From the NCBI GenBank assembly GCA_036524155.1, contig DATDCV010000158.1, positions 1 through 9,729 of the forward strand: a DNA stretch of 9,729 nucleotides, given 5' to 3'. The position numbers and the translations under genes were made by a program. The stretch comes from DATDCV01 sp036524155. Its GTDB lineage: Bacteria; Verrucomicrobiota; Verrucomicrobiia; Limisphaerales; UBA8199. Position 1 is the first letter of the stretch, and every line of letters begins with the position of its first letter. The notes under the pieces were generated by a model that was not told where the DNA came from, made no database searches, and saw only the letters and a list, made by a program, of their open reading frames with translations. Positions 1 through 6,687 of this stretch are shown in pieces.

Positions 1-3000
1 GATTTTGTCCAATTCCGCCAGTTCTTTCTTGCCTCGGGGATGGGTCGCGGCGGCATTGGTTTGTTCAATCCCGCCAAACACACGGGACATGATGTCCTCG
101 GGCTGGAGGCCGAGGTCCTTGAGCGTCTTTGCGGCGATCACGGCAGGGAGGAACCGGCTCATGGTCTGCTCGGTGCAACCGTACGGATAATCAATGAGGT
201 ACGGCAACGCATCGAGCATAGTAACAGCCATGCTGGGTGTTACCTGGACGGTGAGGGAGGTGGAGCCAGGCTTCCGTTCTTTGGGAAGGTCCAGCTTGAT
301 GGTGATGTCGTTGCCGCGCGCCTTGCCGGAACGGGCGATGAACTTCTCGATGCCGTGCTCATAGACCTGGTAGGATTTCTCCATCGCATCGGCGTATTTG
401 CCGCCGCGGCCGGTGACGTTGAGCTTTACCTCGCCAGGCGCTCTCACTTCGGCGACCCAGTCAGCGCGGGCTTCGCCCCCGGCCGGGACATTCAGGGTGA
501 CGGTCTGTGGCTTGCCGTCTTGGAAGGCGAGCGATTTCGCCGAAGCAGGATCGGGCAGATCAAGGCTCGTGCGGACCTGCATGGGCTGGTCGGTGTTATT
601 GTTGACCACCGCGGAAAGCGTAACGGTATCACCGACCAGGAAGAACCGCGGCGCCTGGAGCCGAACGATGAGCGGCTGTTTGGTGCGCGTGCCGGTAGTG
701 GCGGTGCCGAACTGGTTAACCCGCGTCACCACGCGCGCGGTGGCTTTCCAAGCCGTAAGCGAGTCTGGATATTTCACCTTAATGGAGGCGGAACCGTTCT
801 GGTCCGTGACGAGATCAGGCTGCCACAGGACGGTCGAGCGGAAATCGGAGCGGACCTGGACAGCGGGTTCCTGCCCCGGCTCGGCGGGACGCAGGGCGAG
901 GTCAGCCCCCAACACCTCTTTATCCGCAAGCATGGGTGAAGCAGCAGGAGCACCGCCATAAGCGGCGCCACCCAATCCCACTGGAGCTTCAGCGCGGGCC
1001 GCCAGGCGCCGACTTACCATCGAGCCGTCGGCGCTCGCCGCCTGCTTCACTTTCGAGAGCCTGTCAGCAAAGGAATATTCCTTCATATAACTTGCCGGCG
1101 CGTTCTCGGCACCCTCGGCCATCTGGCGACGCCGCACTTCGAGTTCATCCATCAAATTGTCGCCCTCGCCGCGGACCAGTTTCGCGTAGCTCTTTTGGTT
1201 CATCGTGCTCTGCGTCTGAACGAGCTGCGGCCGCTTGGTGCCGAAATAGAACTGTCGGGGATCGCCCGCGTAATCGTGCTGAATGTAATAGACCGACTCA
1301 TCGACGAGCCCGAAGGCGACCTCAGCCGGGACGGGTCTGCCGTTGTCATCGCGGGTTGTGACAATGAAAGAGCCTTCTTCGCGCGGCTCATATTGGGCAC
1401 GGTCGGGCTTGATATCGACGGTGAGGAAATTCTTGGTCGGAGGAACCACGACCTGCTTCGAATCCTGGAAGACCTGGCGGTCGCTGGCCAGGATCGCGCC
1501 GAGGAAGATGTTGGGGACGTGCTTCTCCTCGATCGCCAGCTCGATCAGTTTGACGGTGCCGTCCACGTGAACTAGCTGGTAGCTGTAAAGTTCTTCGCCC
1601 TCGACCGTGAACAGAACGTAGCGATCGTTGGTCGGAACGACCAGCATCACAGGAGCTTTCTGGCCGACCCGGAAGGTGTCTTTATCCGCAATGATCTGCA
1701 GGCCGCCATGCCGATAACCGAGTTCCGTGGTAGCGCCGGTGGCAACCCACACGGTGGTTTCGGCGGTAATCGGAGTGACCGGCCCCGGCTTGCGCTCCGC
1801 ATTGGCGAGCCGGTCTTCACTGGACCACGCCACGCGATAATAACCCTCACGATCGGGAGTGAACGTCAGCTCCGCAACGCCGTTGGTGTCCGTCTTAAGC
1901 GTGCGTGTCAGAATCTCGTCGTGCTCATAGCCGCGGAACTTAAGCGTCCAACCGGGGCGGCCGGGTTGCGGCGAGGGAGGGAACACCGGATGCAGTCCGC
2001 GAACGCGTTTAAGGTCCTCGCCCTTCACTTCCTTGCCGTCCGGGTCGATCCAGATTTCATACCAGTAATCGCGCGTGACTTTGACGACGCCTTCGGTTTG
2101 GACGGGCTGCTCGTTCGCGTCCAGCGCCTTGAAATCGACTTCTACCTTGTCCTGCGGCCGATACAGGTTGTGTTCCGCGTTCGCACACACGTAATAGCGC
2201 TGGCGCGTGACACGGACGTTGCCGGTGCCGATGATTTCACGACGGCTGGAATCGGTGACACGGGCCTCGATCCGGTACTGGAGGTCCTGGTTTTGCCCGC
2301 GTGGGGTCTCGAAGGTGAGCGAGGCTTTGCCGGCCGCGTCGGTTTTCAGGGTCTCGCGCTTGATGATCTGGCCCTGGCCGCCATACCAGCGGTTCCAGCG
2401 CGAGGCGCCGGCGTCAATATCTTCGTAAAACCACGGAAACTCGCGGGGCTGATGCCAATAGTGATAAAAGGGATTTTGATAAACGACCACTTCGACTGAG
2501 GCATTGGCAACCGGGCCGCCAAAATAGTAATCGGCCTGGACGTTGACCTCGACCTTCTCGCCGAGGCGGAAGGCCTTTTTGCGGCCTTGTTCCTCAGGCG
2601 TCTCGACCGTCACCTTGAATTCCGGAAGCTTGTATTCCTCGAGGCGGAACAGCGTGGCGTAGCCGATTGGATGGCTGCGGCCGTTATCCCAAAACGTGAC
2701 GCGATATTCGCCCAGCGGCATTTGCTCGGTCAGCTCCAGCGCACCCCAGGCGCTGCCAAAAGCGTTGAGTTTTATCTTGTCCGCTTTCACTTTCGCGCCG
2801 CGCGGATCGTCGATCTGAAATTCGATGGTTTGGTCAACCGGAGTGGAATAGACCGACCCGTTGTATTGGCGGGCGATGAACTTCCATTGCGCGGTTTCCT
2901 TGGGGCGGTAGGCGGGACGATCCGTAAACGCGTAAATCTTCCAGGTCTCGTCCGGGCGATTGTAGCCGTAGCTGACCCCGGTGCAAAATGCCTGGCGGTC

Positions 3001-4497
3001 TTTCAGAATCGCGCTGGCAAAGAGCTCGACCCCGGGATGCTTGGCGTTCTGCACGAGATCGAAGCGGACCAGCCCGTCCTTATCGGCATTAGCCTCGGAC
3101 TCGTGCACATGGGTTTGGTCGTTCTCGTGCCAGCGTTCCTGCAGTTTGATTCTGGCGCCGCCCAACGGCTCCCCGTCGAGCGCGTTGCAGAACCACGCAA
3201 GGGCTTGTCTGCCGGAGGACTTCAACACCAGAGTCGCATCCGTGACAAGGATCAGCTCGCGGGCGCTGTTGCCGCCGCCGCGCACCTCAAGGACATAGGC
3301 GCCGGGCTTGAGTTTCGCGTCCAGCCGCATCGTGGCGCTGCCCGGTGCGTAATCACCTTTGTCCTGGGTTTCTTTGGACCACGATTTCAGTTTCTCGAGG
3401 ACGCTCGTGTCGATGGCGTGGTGCCAGTGGGTGTGGTCGCGCAATTTGACATCGCGATTCAGTTCGACGGGGTAGAGCGCCAGGTCGATTCGCTTCAAGT
3501 TGCGCCAATTGAGGAAATACTGAATCTCGGAATCGGGGAGGAAAACATTCGGCACACTGACACCGAGCTGAACGCCGGTGATGTTGCGGATTTGGTTTTG
3601 GGCATTCTCCCAATAGCGGGTTTCCCCCTTCTGGAATTCGGCGACCAGGCGGCGAAAGAGTTCCAAAGCCTTGGGGTAATCAGGTTCCTGCCGCCAGGAA
3701 CCGTCGGCTGATTGCACCGCGCGGCCCTGCCCCGCCATCCATTCCCCGTAATTGTAGAGCGCGTCGTCATACCATTCCGTCTTCTTGCCGGACTTGAGAG
3801 CCGCGTCGAATTCCTCGGGGACCCGGGCGCGCTGGTCCCAGTCGCCGCCCTGGTTGCGCAGGGTCATAGCCAGCAGGTAATGGGCGTGGGCCTTGTCGTT
3901 CTCGGTTTGGGAAATCTTGAGCGTGTTTTCGATGATATCGAGTGGCAGGTAATTGCCCCAGGCGCCATAAGTATAATAGGGCTGTACCTCGGGCGGTCGG
4001 GCCGTGCGCCAGACCAAGGCGAGGTAACGCTGGCGGGCCAGGTCGAGTTCTGCCGATCCCGCCCACCAATCCAGCGCCTGCTGGTAGTAGGGCCAAGCTG
4101 CGCCCCAATTGTTGTTGTTGCGCCGCGTCCAATGAAAATCGGCGAGGGACTCCTCGACTTCGGCCCAGATCCGATCGTGCTGGTCCGGCCGTGTAAGGTC
4201 GCGCACCATGAACTCAAGTTGTTGGCGCGCCTGGTCAAGCCTGGTGGCGTCGGCCGTCTGCGTGGCAGCCTGCGCGCGCCATTGGGTGTCCGCTAACCGG
4301 AAGTCAACCCAGCGTTTTTCTTCAGGCGGGAGGTCCATTCCGCCGGTTTTTTTATACGCCTCGTGGGCAAGGCTGAAAGACCGCTCAGCGTAGAGTTTTT
4401 CGGCGTCGGCTTTGAGCTGCCCGTATTCCGGCGGCAGCGCGGCGCGAACCTGGAGAACGAGGCAAGCAAGAACTGCGGCGTAAATTCGCAATGTCAT
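1..4497 (-). CDS. Alpha-2-macroglobulin family protein, thioester type (partial, C-terminus beyond left edge)
   Basis: The product is a large exported protein of the alpha-2-macroglobulin family. Such proteins present a protease-sensitive bait region and then trap the attacker through an activated thioester. The frame is open without interruption for 1499 codons and runs off the window. The ATG at 4497 is preceded by AGAAGGA. Residues 1-20 look like a signal peptide (short basic start, hydrophobic YAAVLACLVL, then VRAA). A possible lipobox (VLAC) has Leu at -2, so a lipoprotein is less likely. Residues about 20-330 are helical and TPR-like. The macroglobulin signatures are FTDRPAYRP (524), EEYKLPEF (620), GLVDESVYY (1063), STVLWQPDLVTD (about 1221) and KYPDSLTAW (1240). 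The thioester is GCTEQ, with Cys1441 and Gln1444, inside PYGCTEQTMSRFLP. By comparison with family members several hundred residues are missing. In many bacteria the partner gene is pbpC, but no neighbour is visible on that side. Confidence 0.96.
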   Translation of the reverse strand, partial: MTLRIYAAVLACLVLQVRAALPPEYGQLKADAEKLYAERSFSLAHEAYKKTGGMDLPPEEKRWVDFRLADTQWRAQAATQTADATRLDQARQQLEFMVRDLTRPDQHDRIWAEVEESLADFHWTRRNNNNWGAAWPYYQQALDWWAGSAELDLARQRYLALVWRTARPPEVQPYYTYGAWGNYLPLDIIENTLKISQTENDKAHAHYLLAMTLRNQGGDWDQRARVPEEFDAALKSGKKTEWYDDALYNYGEWMAGQGRAVQSADGSWRQEPDYPKALELFRRLVAEFQKGETRYWENAQNQIRNITGVQLGVSVPNVFLPDSEIQYFLNWRNLKRIDLALYPVELNRDVKLRDHTHWHHAIDTSVLEKLKSWSKETQDKGDYAPGSATMRLDAKLKPGAYVLEVRGGGNSARELILVTDATLVLKSSGRQALAWFCNALDGEPLGGARIKLQERWHENDQTHVHESEANADKDGLVRFDLVQNAKHPGVELFASAILKDRQAFCTGVSYGYNRPDETWKIYAFTDRPAYRPKETAQWKFIARQYNGSVYSTPVDQTIEFQIDDPRGAKVKADKIKLNAFGSAWGALELTEQMPLGEYRVTFWDNGRSHPIGYATLFRLEEYKLPEFKVTVETPEEQGRKKAFRLGEKVEVNVQADYYFGGPVANASVEVVVYQNPFYHYWHQPREFPWFYEDIDAGASRWNRWYGGQGQIIKRETLKTDAAGKASLTFETPRGQNQDLQYRIEARVTDSSRREIIGTGNVRVTRQRYYVCANAEHNLYRPQDKVEVDFKALDANEQPVQTEGVVKVTRDYWYEIWIDPDGKEVKGEDLKRVRGLHPVFPPSPQPGRPGWTLKFRGYEHDEILTRTLKTDTNGVAELTFTPDREGYYRVAWSSEDRLANAERKPGPVTPITAETTVWVATGATTELGYRHGGLQIIADKDTFRVGQKAPVMLVVPTNDRYVLFTVEGEELYSYQLVHVDGTVKLIELAIEEKHVPNIFLGAILASDRQVFQDSKQVVVPPTKNFLTVDIKPDRAQYEPREEGSFIVTTRDDNGRPVPAEVAFGLVDESVYYIQHDYAGDPRQFYFGTKRPQLVQTQSTMNQKSYAKLVRGEGDNLMDELEVRRRQMAEGAENAPASYMKEYSFADRLSKVKQAASADGSMVSRRLAARAEAPVGLGGAAYGGAPAASPMLADKEVLGADLALRPAEPGQEPAVQVRSDFRSTVLWQPDLVTDQNGSASIKVKYPDSLTAWKATARVVTRVNQFGTATTGTRTKQPLIVRLQAPRFFLVGDTVTLSAVVNNNTDQPMQVRTSLDLPDPASAKSLAFQDGKPQTVTLNVPAGGEARADWVAEVRAPGEVKLNVTGRGGKYADAMEKSYQVYEHGIEKFIARSGKARGNDITIKLDLPKERKPGSTSLTVQVTPSMAVTMLDALPYLIDYPYGCTEQTMSRFLPAVIAAKTLKDLGLQPEDIMSRVFGGIEQTNAAATHPRGKKELAELDKI

Positions 4498-4660
4498 AAT
4501 TTCCTTCTGTTGGACGGAGTTTAGGGCCGATTGCTCCGCGGGGAAGGGTAAAGAAGCCAGCGGACGGGTCCGGACCGGCGCTTTCGTTGTTTTCGAAATG
4601 TTTTGACTTCTCAGCAACCGCCGTCAGTTTGGTGGAACGAAGCTCAGCAGCAGCATCCTC
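4498..4660. promoter_or_regulatory. Divergent intergenic region with two palindromes
   Basis: This gap separates the minus-strand macroglobulin gene from the plus-strand propeller gene, so it should hold both promoters. It contains a perfect 10-bp palindrome, GGTCCGGACC (4567-4576), and an 8-bp palindrome, TTTCGAAA (4591-4598). Either could be an operator, but short palindromes are common in GC-rich DNA. A TTGACT at 4603-4608 resembles a -35 element but has no convincing -10 partner about 17 bases downstream. I cannot call a promoter on either strand. The signal-peptide-like upstream extension of the propeller gene also falls in this gap (4607-4660). Confidence 0.35.
4502..4508 (-). promoter_or_regulatory. 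Ribosome binding site of the alpha-2-macroglobulin gene
   Basis: Read on the minus strand, AGAAGGA lies four bases before the ATG at 4497. It is the clearest Shine-Dalgarno match in front of any full-size gene in the window, and it supports this start. Confidence 0.7.
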
Positions 4661-6118
4661 TTGTCGTTGGTGTTCGCCGGTTCGCTGGTCTCCCCCGCCG
4701 CCGCCCAATACCGGAACGTTATGATCAGCAATTCCGGCGCGCCGGAAGAACCGACGATCGTCGTCAACCCAAACAACCCGCGTCACCTGGTGGCAGGGTC
4801 TAATCTCAATTTCTATTACTACTCGACCAACGGCGGTGTGAACTGGTTCTCGGGCAGGTTAAGCTCGCCTTACGGCGTATGGGGTGATCCCTGCGTCGTG
4901 GTCGACACGAACAACTGCTATTACTATTTCCACCTATCCAACCCGTCCGACGGTCACTGGATTGACCGGATCGTTTGCCAAAAACTGGACGCTCTAGGCG
5001 GAGCCTGGTCCCCGGGAACATACGCCGGCCTGAACGGCACTAAAGCCCAGGACAAAGAATGGGCGGTAGTCGACCCGGCCAACAACAAGATCCACGTTAC
5101 CTGGACCCAGTTCGACCAATACGAAAGCCTGAATCCGGCCGATATCAGCATCGTCCTTTATTCCTCTTCGTCCGACGGCGGACAAAGCTGGACCGCGCCG
5201 GTGCGGCTTAACGAGGTTCCGGGCGACTGCGTGGACAGCGACAATACCGTTGAGGGCGCCGTGCCGGCAGTTGGGCCGGCAGGAGAGGTGTACGTCACGT
5301 GGGCCGGCCCTCGTGGGCTTCTTCTGGCCAAATCGGCAGATGGCGGCGCCACTTGGCCAGGCACGAATATTTTCGTCAGCGACATACCCGGGGGCTGGGA
5401 TTTTGCCATTCCAGGCATCTACCGATGCAACGGCTTGCCGGTGACCGTATGTGATCTGAGCGCCGGGCCGTACCGGGGCACCGTGTATATAAACTGGTCG
5501 GACCAGCGTAACGGCTTGGATGACACGGACGTTTGGTTAGTGAAATCCTCCGACGGAGGAATGACCTGGAGCCCGCGCCGGCGAGTGAACGACGACCCTC
5601 CGGGACGGCATCAGTTTTTTACCTGGATGACGGTTGACCAGGCGGATGGCAGCCTTTACGTCGTCTTTTATGATCGCCGAGATTACAGCGACAACCGCAC
5701 CGACGTGTATTTGGCGACCTCGATGGACGGCGGTGAGACCTTTGTGAACCGAAAGATCAGCCAGTCGCCTTTCACACCGAACGCGGCGACGTTCTTCGGC
5801 GACTACAACAACATTTCGGCCCACAACGGCATAGTGAGGCCCATCTGGACGCGGTTGGAGGGGGCGTCCCTGAGTATCTGGACTGCGATGATTAATCCCC
5901 CGCCCACGATCTCCGGGCTGGTCCTCACCAACAGCGTGGCGCACATGTGGCTCACCAACCTGACCGGCTATCTGACAAATTATGTCGAGAGAACTTACGA
6001 CCTGACCAGTGGAGGAGCGTGGACGGATGTGGGCCTGATCACAGGTGTGGACGGGGCCGCCGAATGGACGGAACCCGTGGCGGGGACGAATGCGTTCTAC
6101 CGAGTCAGGTGCTATTGA
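4661..6118 (+). CDS. Secreted BNR/Asp-box beta-propeller protein (sialidase-like fold, function unknown)
   Basis: This is an exported protein of 485 residues from the TTG at 4661. Five Asp boxes (S-x-D/N-G-G-x-x-W/F) occur at residues 55-62, 170-177, 225-232, 296-303 and 354-361, which predicts a sialidase-type beta propeller. Other family-like patches are WGDPCVVVD (74-82), QDKEWAVVD (130-138) and FFGDYNNI (378-385). I find no FRIP/RIP motif and no obvious arginine triad, so sialidase activity is not supported. Sugar binding or another hydrolase role is possible. Residues about 417-485 form a small beta-rich C-terminal module ending FYRVRCY. Several cysteines (78, 86, 106, 190, 256, 264, 484) could form disulfides. 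The start is doubtful. From TTG the signal peptide has no positive charge, yet the in-frame codons just upstream (4607-4660) encode RRQF, a lysine and more hydrophobic residues, back to a TGA at 4604. No Shine-Dalgarno sequence lies close to the TTG. Confidence 0.85.
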   Translation: MSLVFAGSLVSPAAAQYRNVMISNSGAPEEPTIVVNPNNPRHLVAGSNLNFYYYSTNGGVNWFSGRLSSPYGVWGDPCVVVDTNNCYYYFHLSNPSDGHWIDRIVCQKLDALGGAWSPGTYAGLNGTKAQDKEWAVVDPANNKIHVTWTQFDQYESLNPADISIVLYSSSSDGGQSWTAPVRLNEVPGDCVDSDNTVEGAVPAVGPAGEVYVTWAGPRGLLLAKSADGGATWPGTNIFVSDIPGGWDFAIPGIYRCNGLPVTVCDLSAGPYRGTVYINWSDQRNGLDDTDVWLVKSSDGGMTWSPRRRVNDDPPGRHQFFTWMTVDQADGSLYVVFYDRRDYSDNRTDVYLATSMDGGETFVNRKISQSPFTPNAATFFGDYNNISAHNGIVRPIWTRLEGASLSIWTAMINPPPTISGLVLTNSVAHMWLTNLTGYLTNYVERTYDLTSGGAWTDVGLITGVDGAAEWTEPVAGTNAFYRVRCY

Positions 6119-6186
6119 AAGCCGACCAACCTATTTCCCCGGTTGACTTCGATGTTGGAATGGGCGCATAGTCGATTCAACGGCTG

Positions 6187-6450
6187 ATGGCTAGTTCTTC
6201 TCATTTTGGTAATTCGGTCGATCACAGGCGCCGCAAGTTGGCCCCGGGCCAGATCGAATTTCCCCTGCGCGTCCCGGTGTGCGCATGGTGTGAGCCAGTC
6301 GAGGGCGCGGCAGCGGTAAGCCCGCTATCACATGGGATTTGTCCGCGCCATTTTCGCAGCCTCCAGTGGCAACTCCAAGGCATCGCCGCGCCGCGCCGGG
6401 TTCGCCCGCAGAAACGCGACTGGGAAGCCGAAGCGCAGCTGCCGTTTTGA
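6187..6450 (+). CDS. Possible small protein with CxxC...HGICxxH putative zinc motif
   Basis: This is an 87-residue reading frame. Its centre reads VCAWC, thirteen other residues, then HGICPRH (Cys32, Cys35, His49, Cys52, His55), a plausible four-ligand metal site. From memory, a CAWC...SHGIC pattern recurs at the C-terminal ends of bacterial sensor and regulator proteins and in short stand-alone proteins. That resemblance is the reason for calling this gene. The flanks are basic and show no signal peptide or membrane segment. No ribosome site precedes ATG 6187, and a TTG at 6238 just before the conserved part is an equally good start. Its TGA (6448-6450) overlaps the TTG start of the glycosidase remnant (6447-6449) as TTGA, an arrangement typical of translational coupling. 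It could instead be a decayed fragment of a larger regulator or a chance reading frame. Confidence 0.45.
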   Translation: MASSSHFGNSVDHRRRKLAPGQIEFPLRVPVCAWCEPVEGAAAVSPLSHGICPRHFRSLQWQLQGIAAPRRVRPQKRDWEAEAQLPF

Positions 6451-6614
6451 ATTCTCTCCGCCGAATTCTGTTTTTGTTTGGAATCCTCCCTTTTGCCAAC
6501 GCCGCGGGTGTAACCGATGTCATTGTCGTGTTCAAAACCCATTTTGACATCGGTTACACCGCGATGGCCTCCAACGTTGTCCAGCGCTACCGCACAAAGA
6601 TGATCGATCGATGA
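6447..6614 (+). pseudogene. Truncated N-terminus of a GH38/DUF5054-like glycoside hydrolase
   Basis: From the TTG at 6447 the frame encodes a clean export signal (basic SLRR, hydrophobic ILFLFGILPF, then ANAAG). It is followed by VTDVIVVFKTHFDIGYT and VVQRYRTKMID, then TGA. The VFKTHxDIGYT segment, with a start of mature chain that continues into a VVxxYRxxMID helix, matches what I recall of alpha-mannosidase-like (GH38/DUF5054) secreted enzymes of Verrucomicrobiota and Bacteroidota. Those are usually 700 residues or longer, so only about 55 residues remain. The stop lies in a GATCGATCGAT tandem. No further family sequence is recognisable in any frame before the convergent phosphoesterase gene ends at 6688. 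The best reading is a deletion remnant. A short expressed secreted peptide is a less likely alternative. Confidence 0.6.
6507..6560. repeat. Perfect 16-bp inverted repeat with 22-base loop
   Basis: GGTGTAACCGATGTCA (6507-6522) is the exact reverse complement of TGACATCGGTTACACC (6545-6560). The loop is 6523-6544. The repeat lies inside the glycosidase remnant, between two convergent genes. There is no T-run after either arm, so it is not a standard intrinsic terminator, though the transcript could form a stable stem. The arms are in register with the reading frame: the left arm encodes GVTDV and the right arm encodes DIGYT, and each peptide is the antisense reading of the other. Confidence 0.85.
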
Positions 6615-6687
6615 GCCTGTTTCTCAGTGGCCGCTCCGGGTGACCGGTTGACGCCGCGACACCGTATCGAGGCAACCCTCTGAAGTC

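Noticed and set aside
40..4296. Long plus-strand open frames opposite the macroglobulin gene (40-939, 1708-2499, 2587-3711, 3712-4296)
   Set aside because: They are codon-aligned antisense shadows of one uninterrupted minus-strand gene with clear family motifs. Their products are low-complexity and unrecognisable.
4495..4497. Macroglobulin as a lipoprotein via VLAC at residues 9-12
   Set aside because: The hydrophobic stretch before the cysteine is very short and Leu at -2 is unusual. A standard signal with cleavage after VRA fits better.
4385..4786. Minus-strand 133-codon frame crossing the divergent gap
   Set aside because: It overlaps the start of the macroglobulin gene and the propeller gene in other frames and has no domain signature or ribosome site.
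6127..6145. Possible terminator hairpin after the propeller gene (CAACC...GGTTG)
   Set aside because: The stem is only five base pairs and no T-run follows it.
6222..6550. Minus-strand frames over the gap that also read DIGYT
   Set aside because: The peptide appears only because the inverted repeat mirrors the coding arm. The rest of the frame has no family resemblance.
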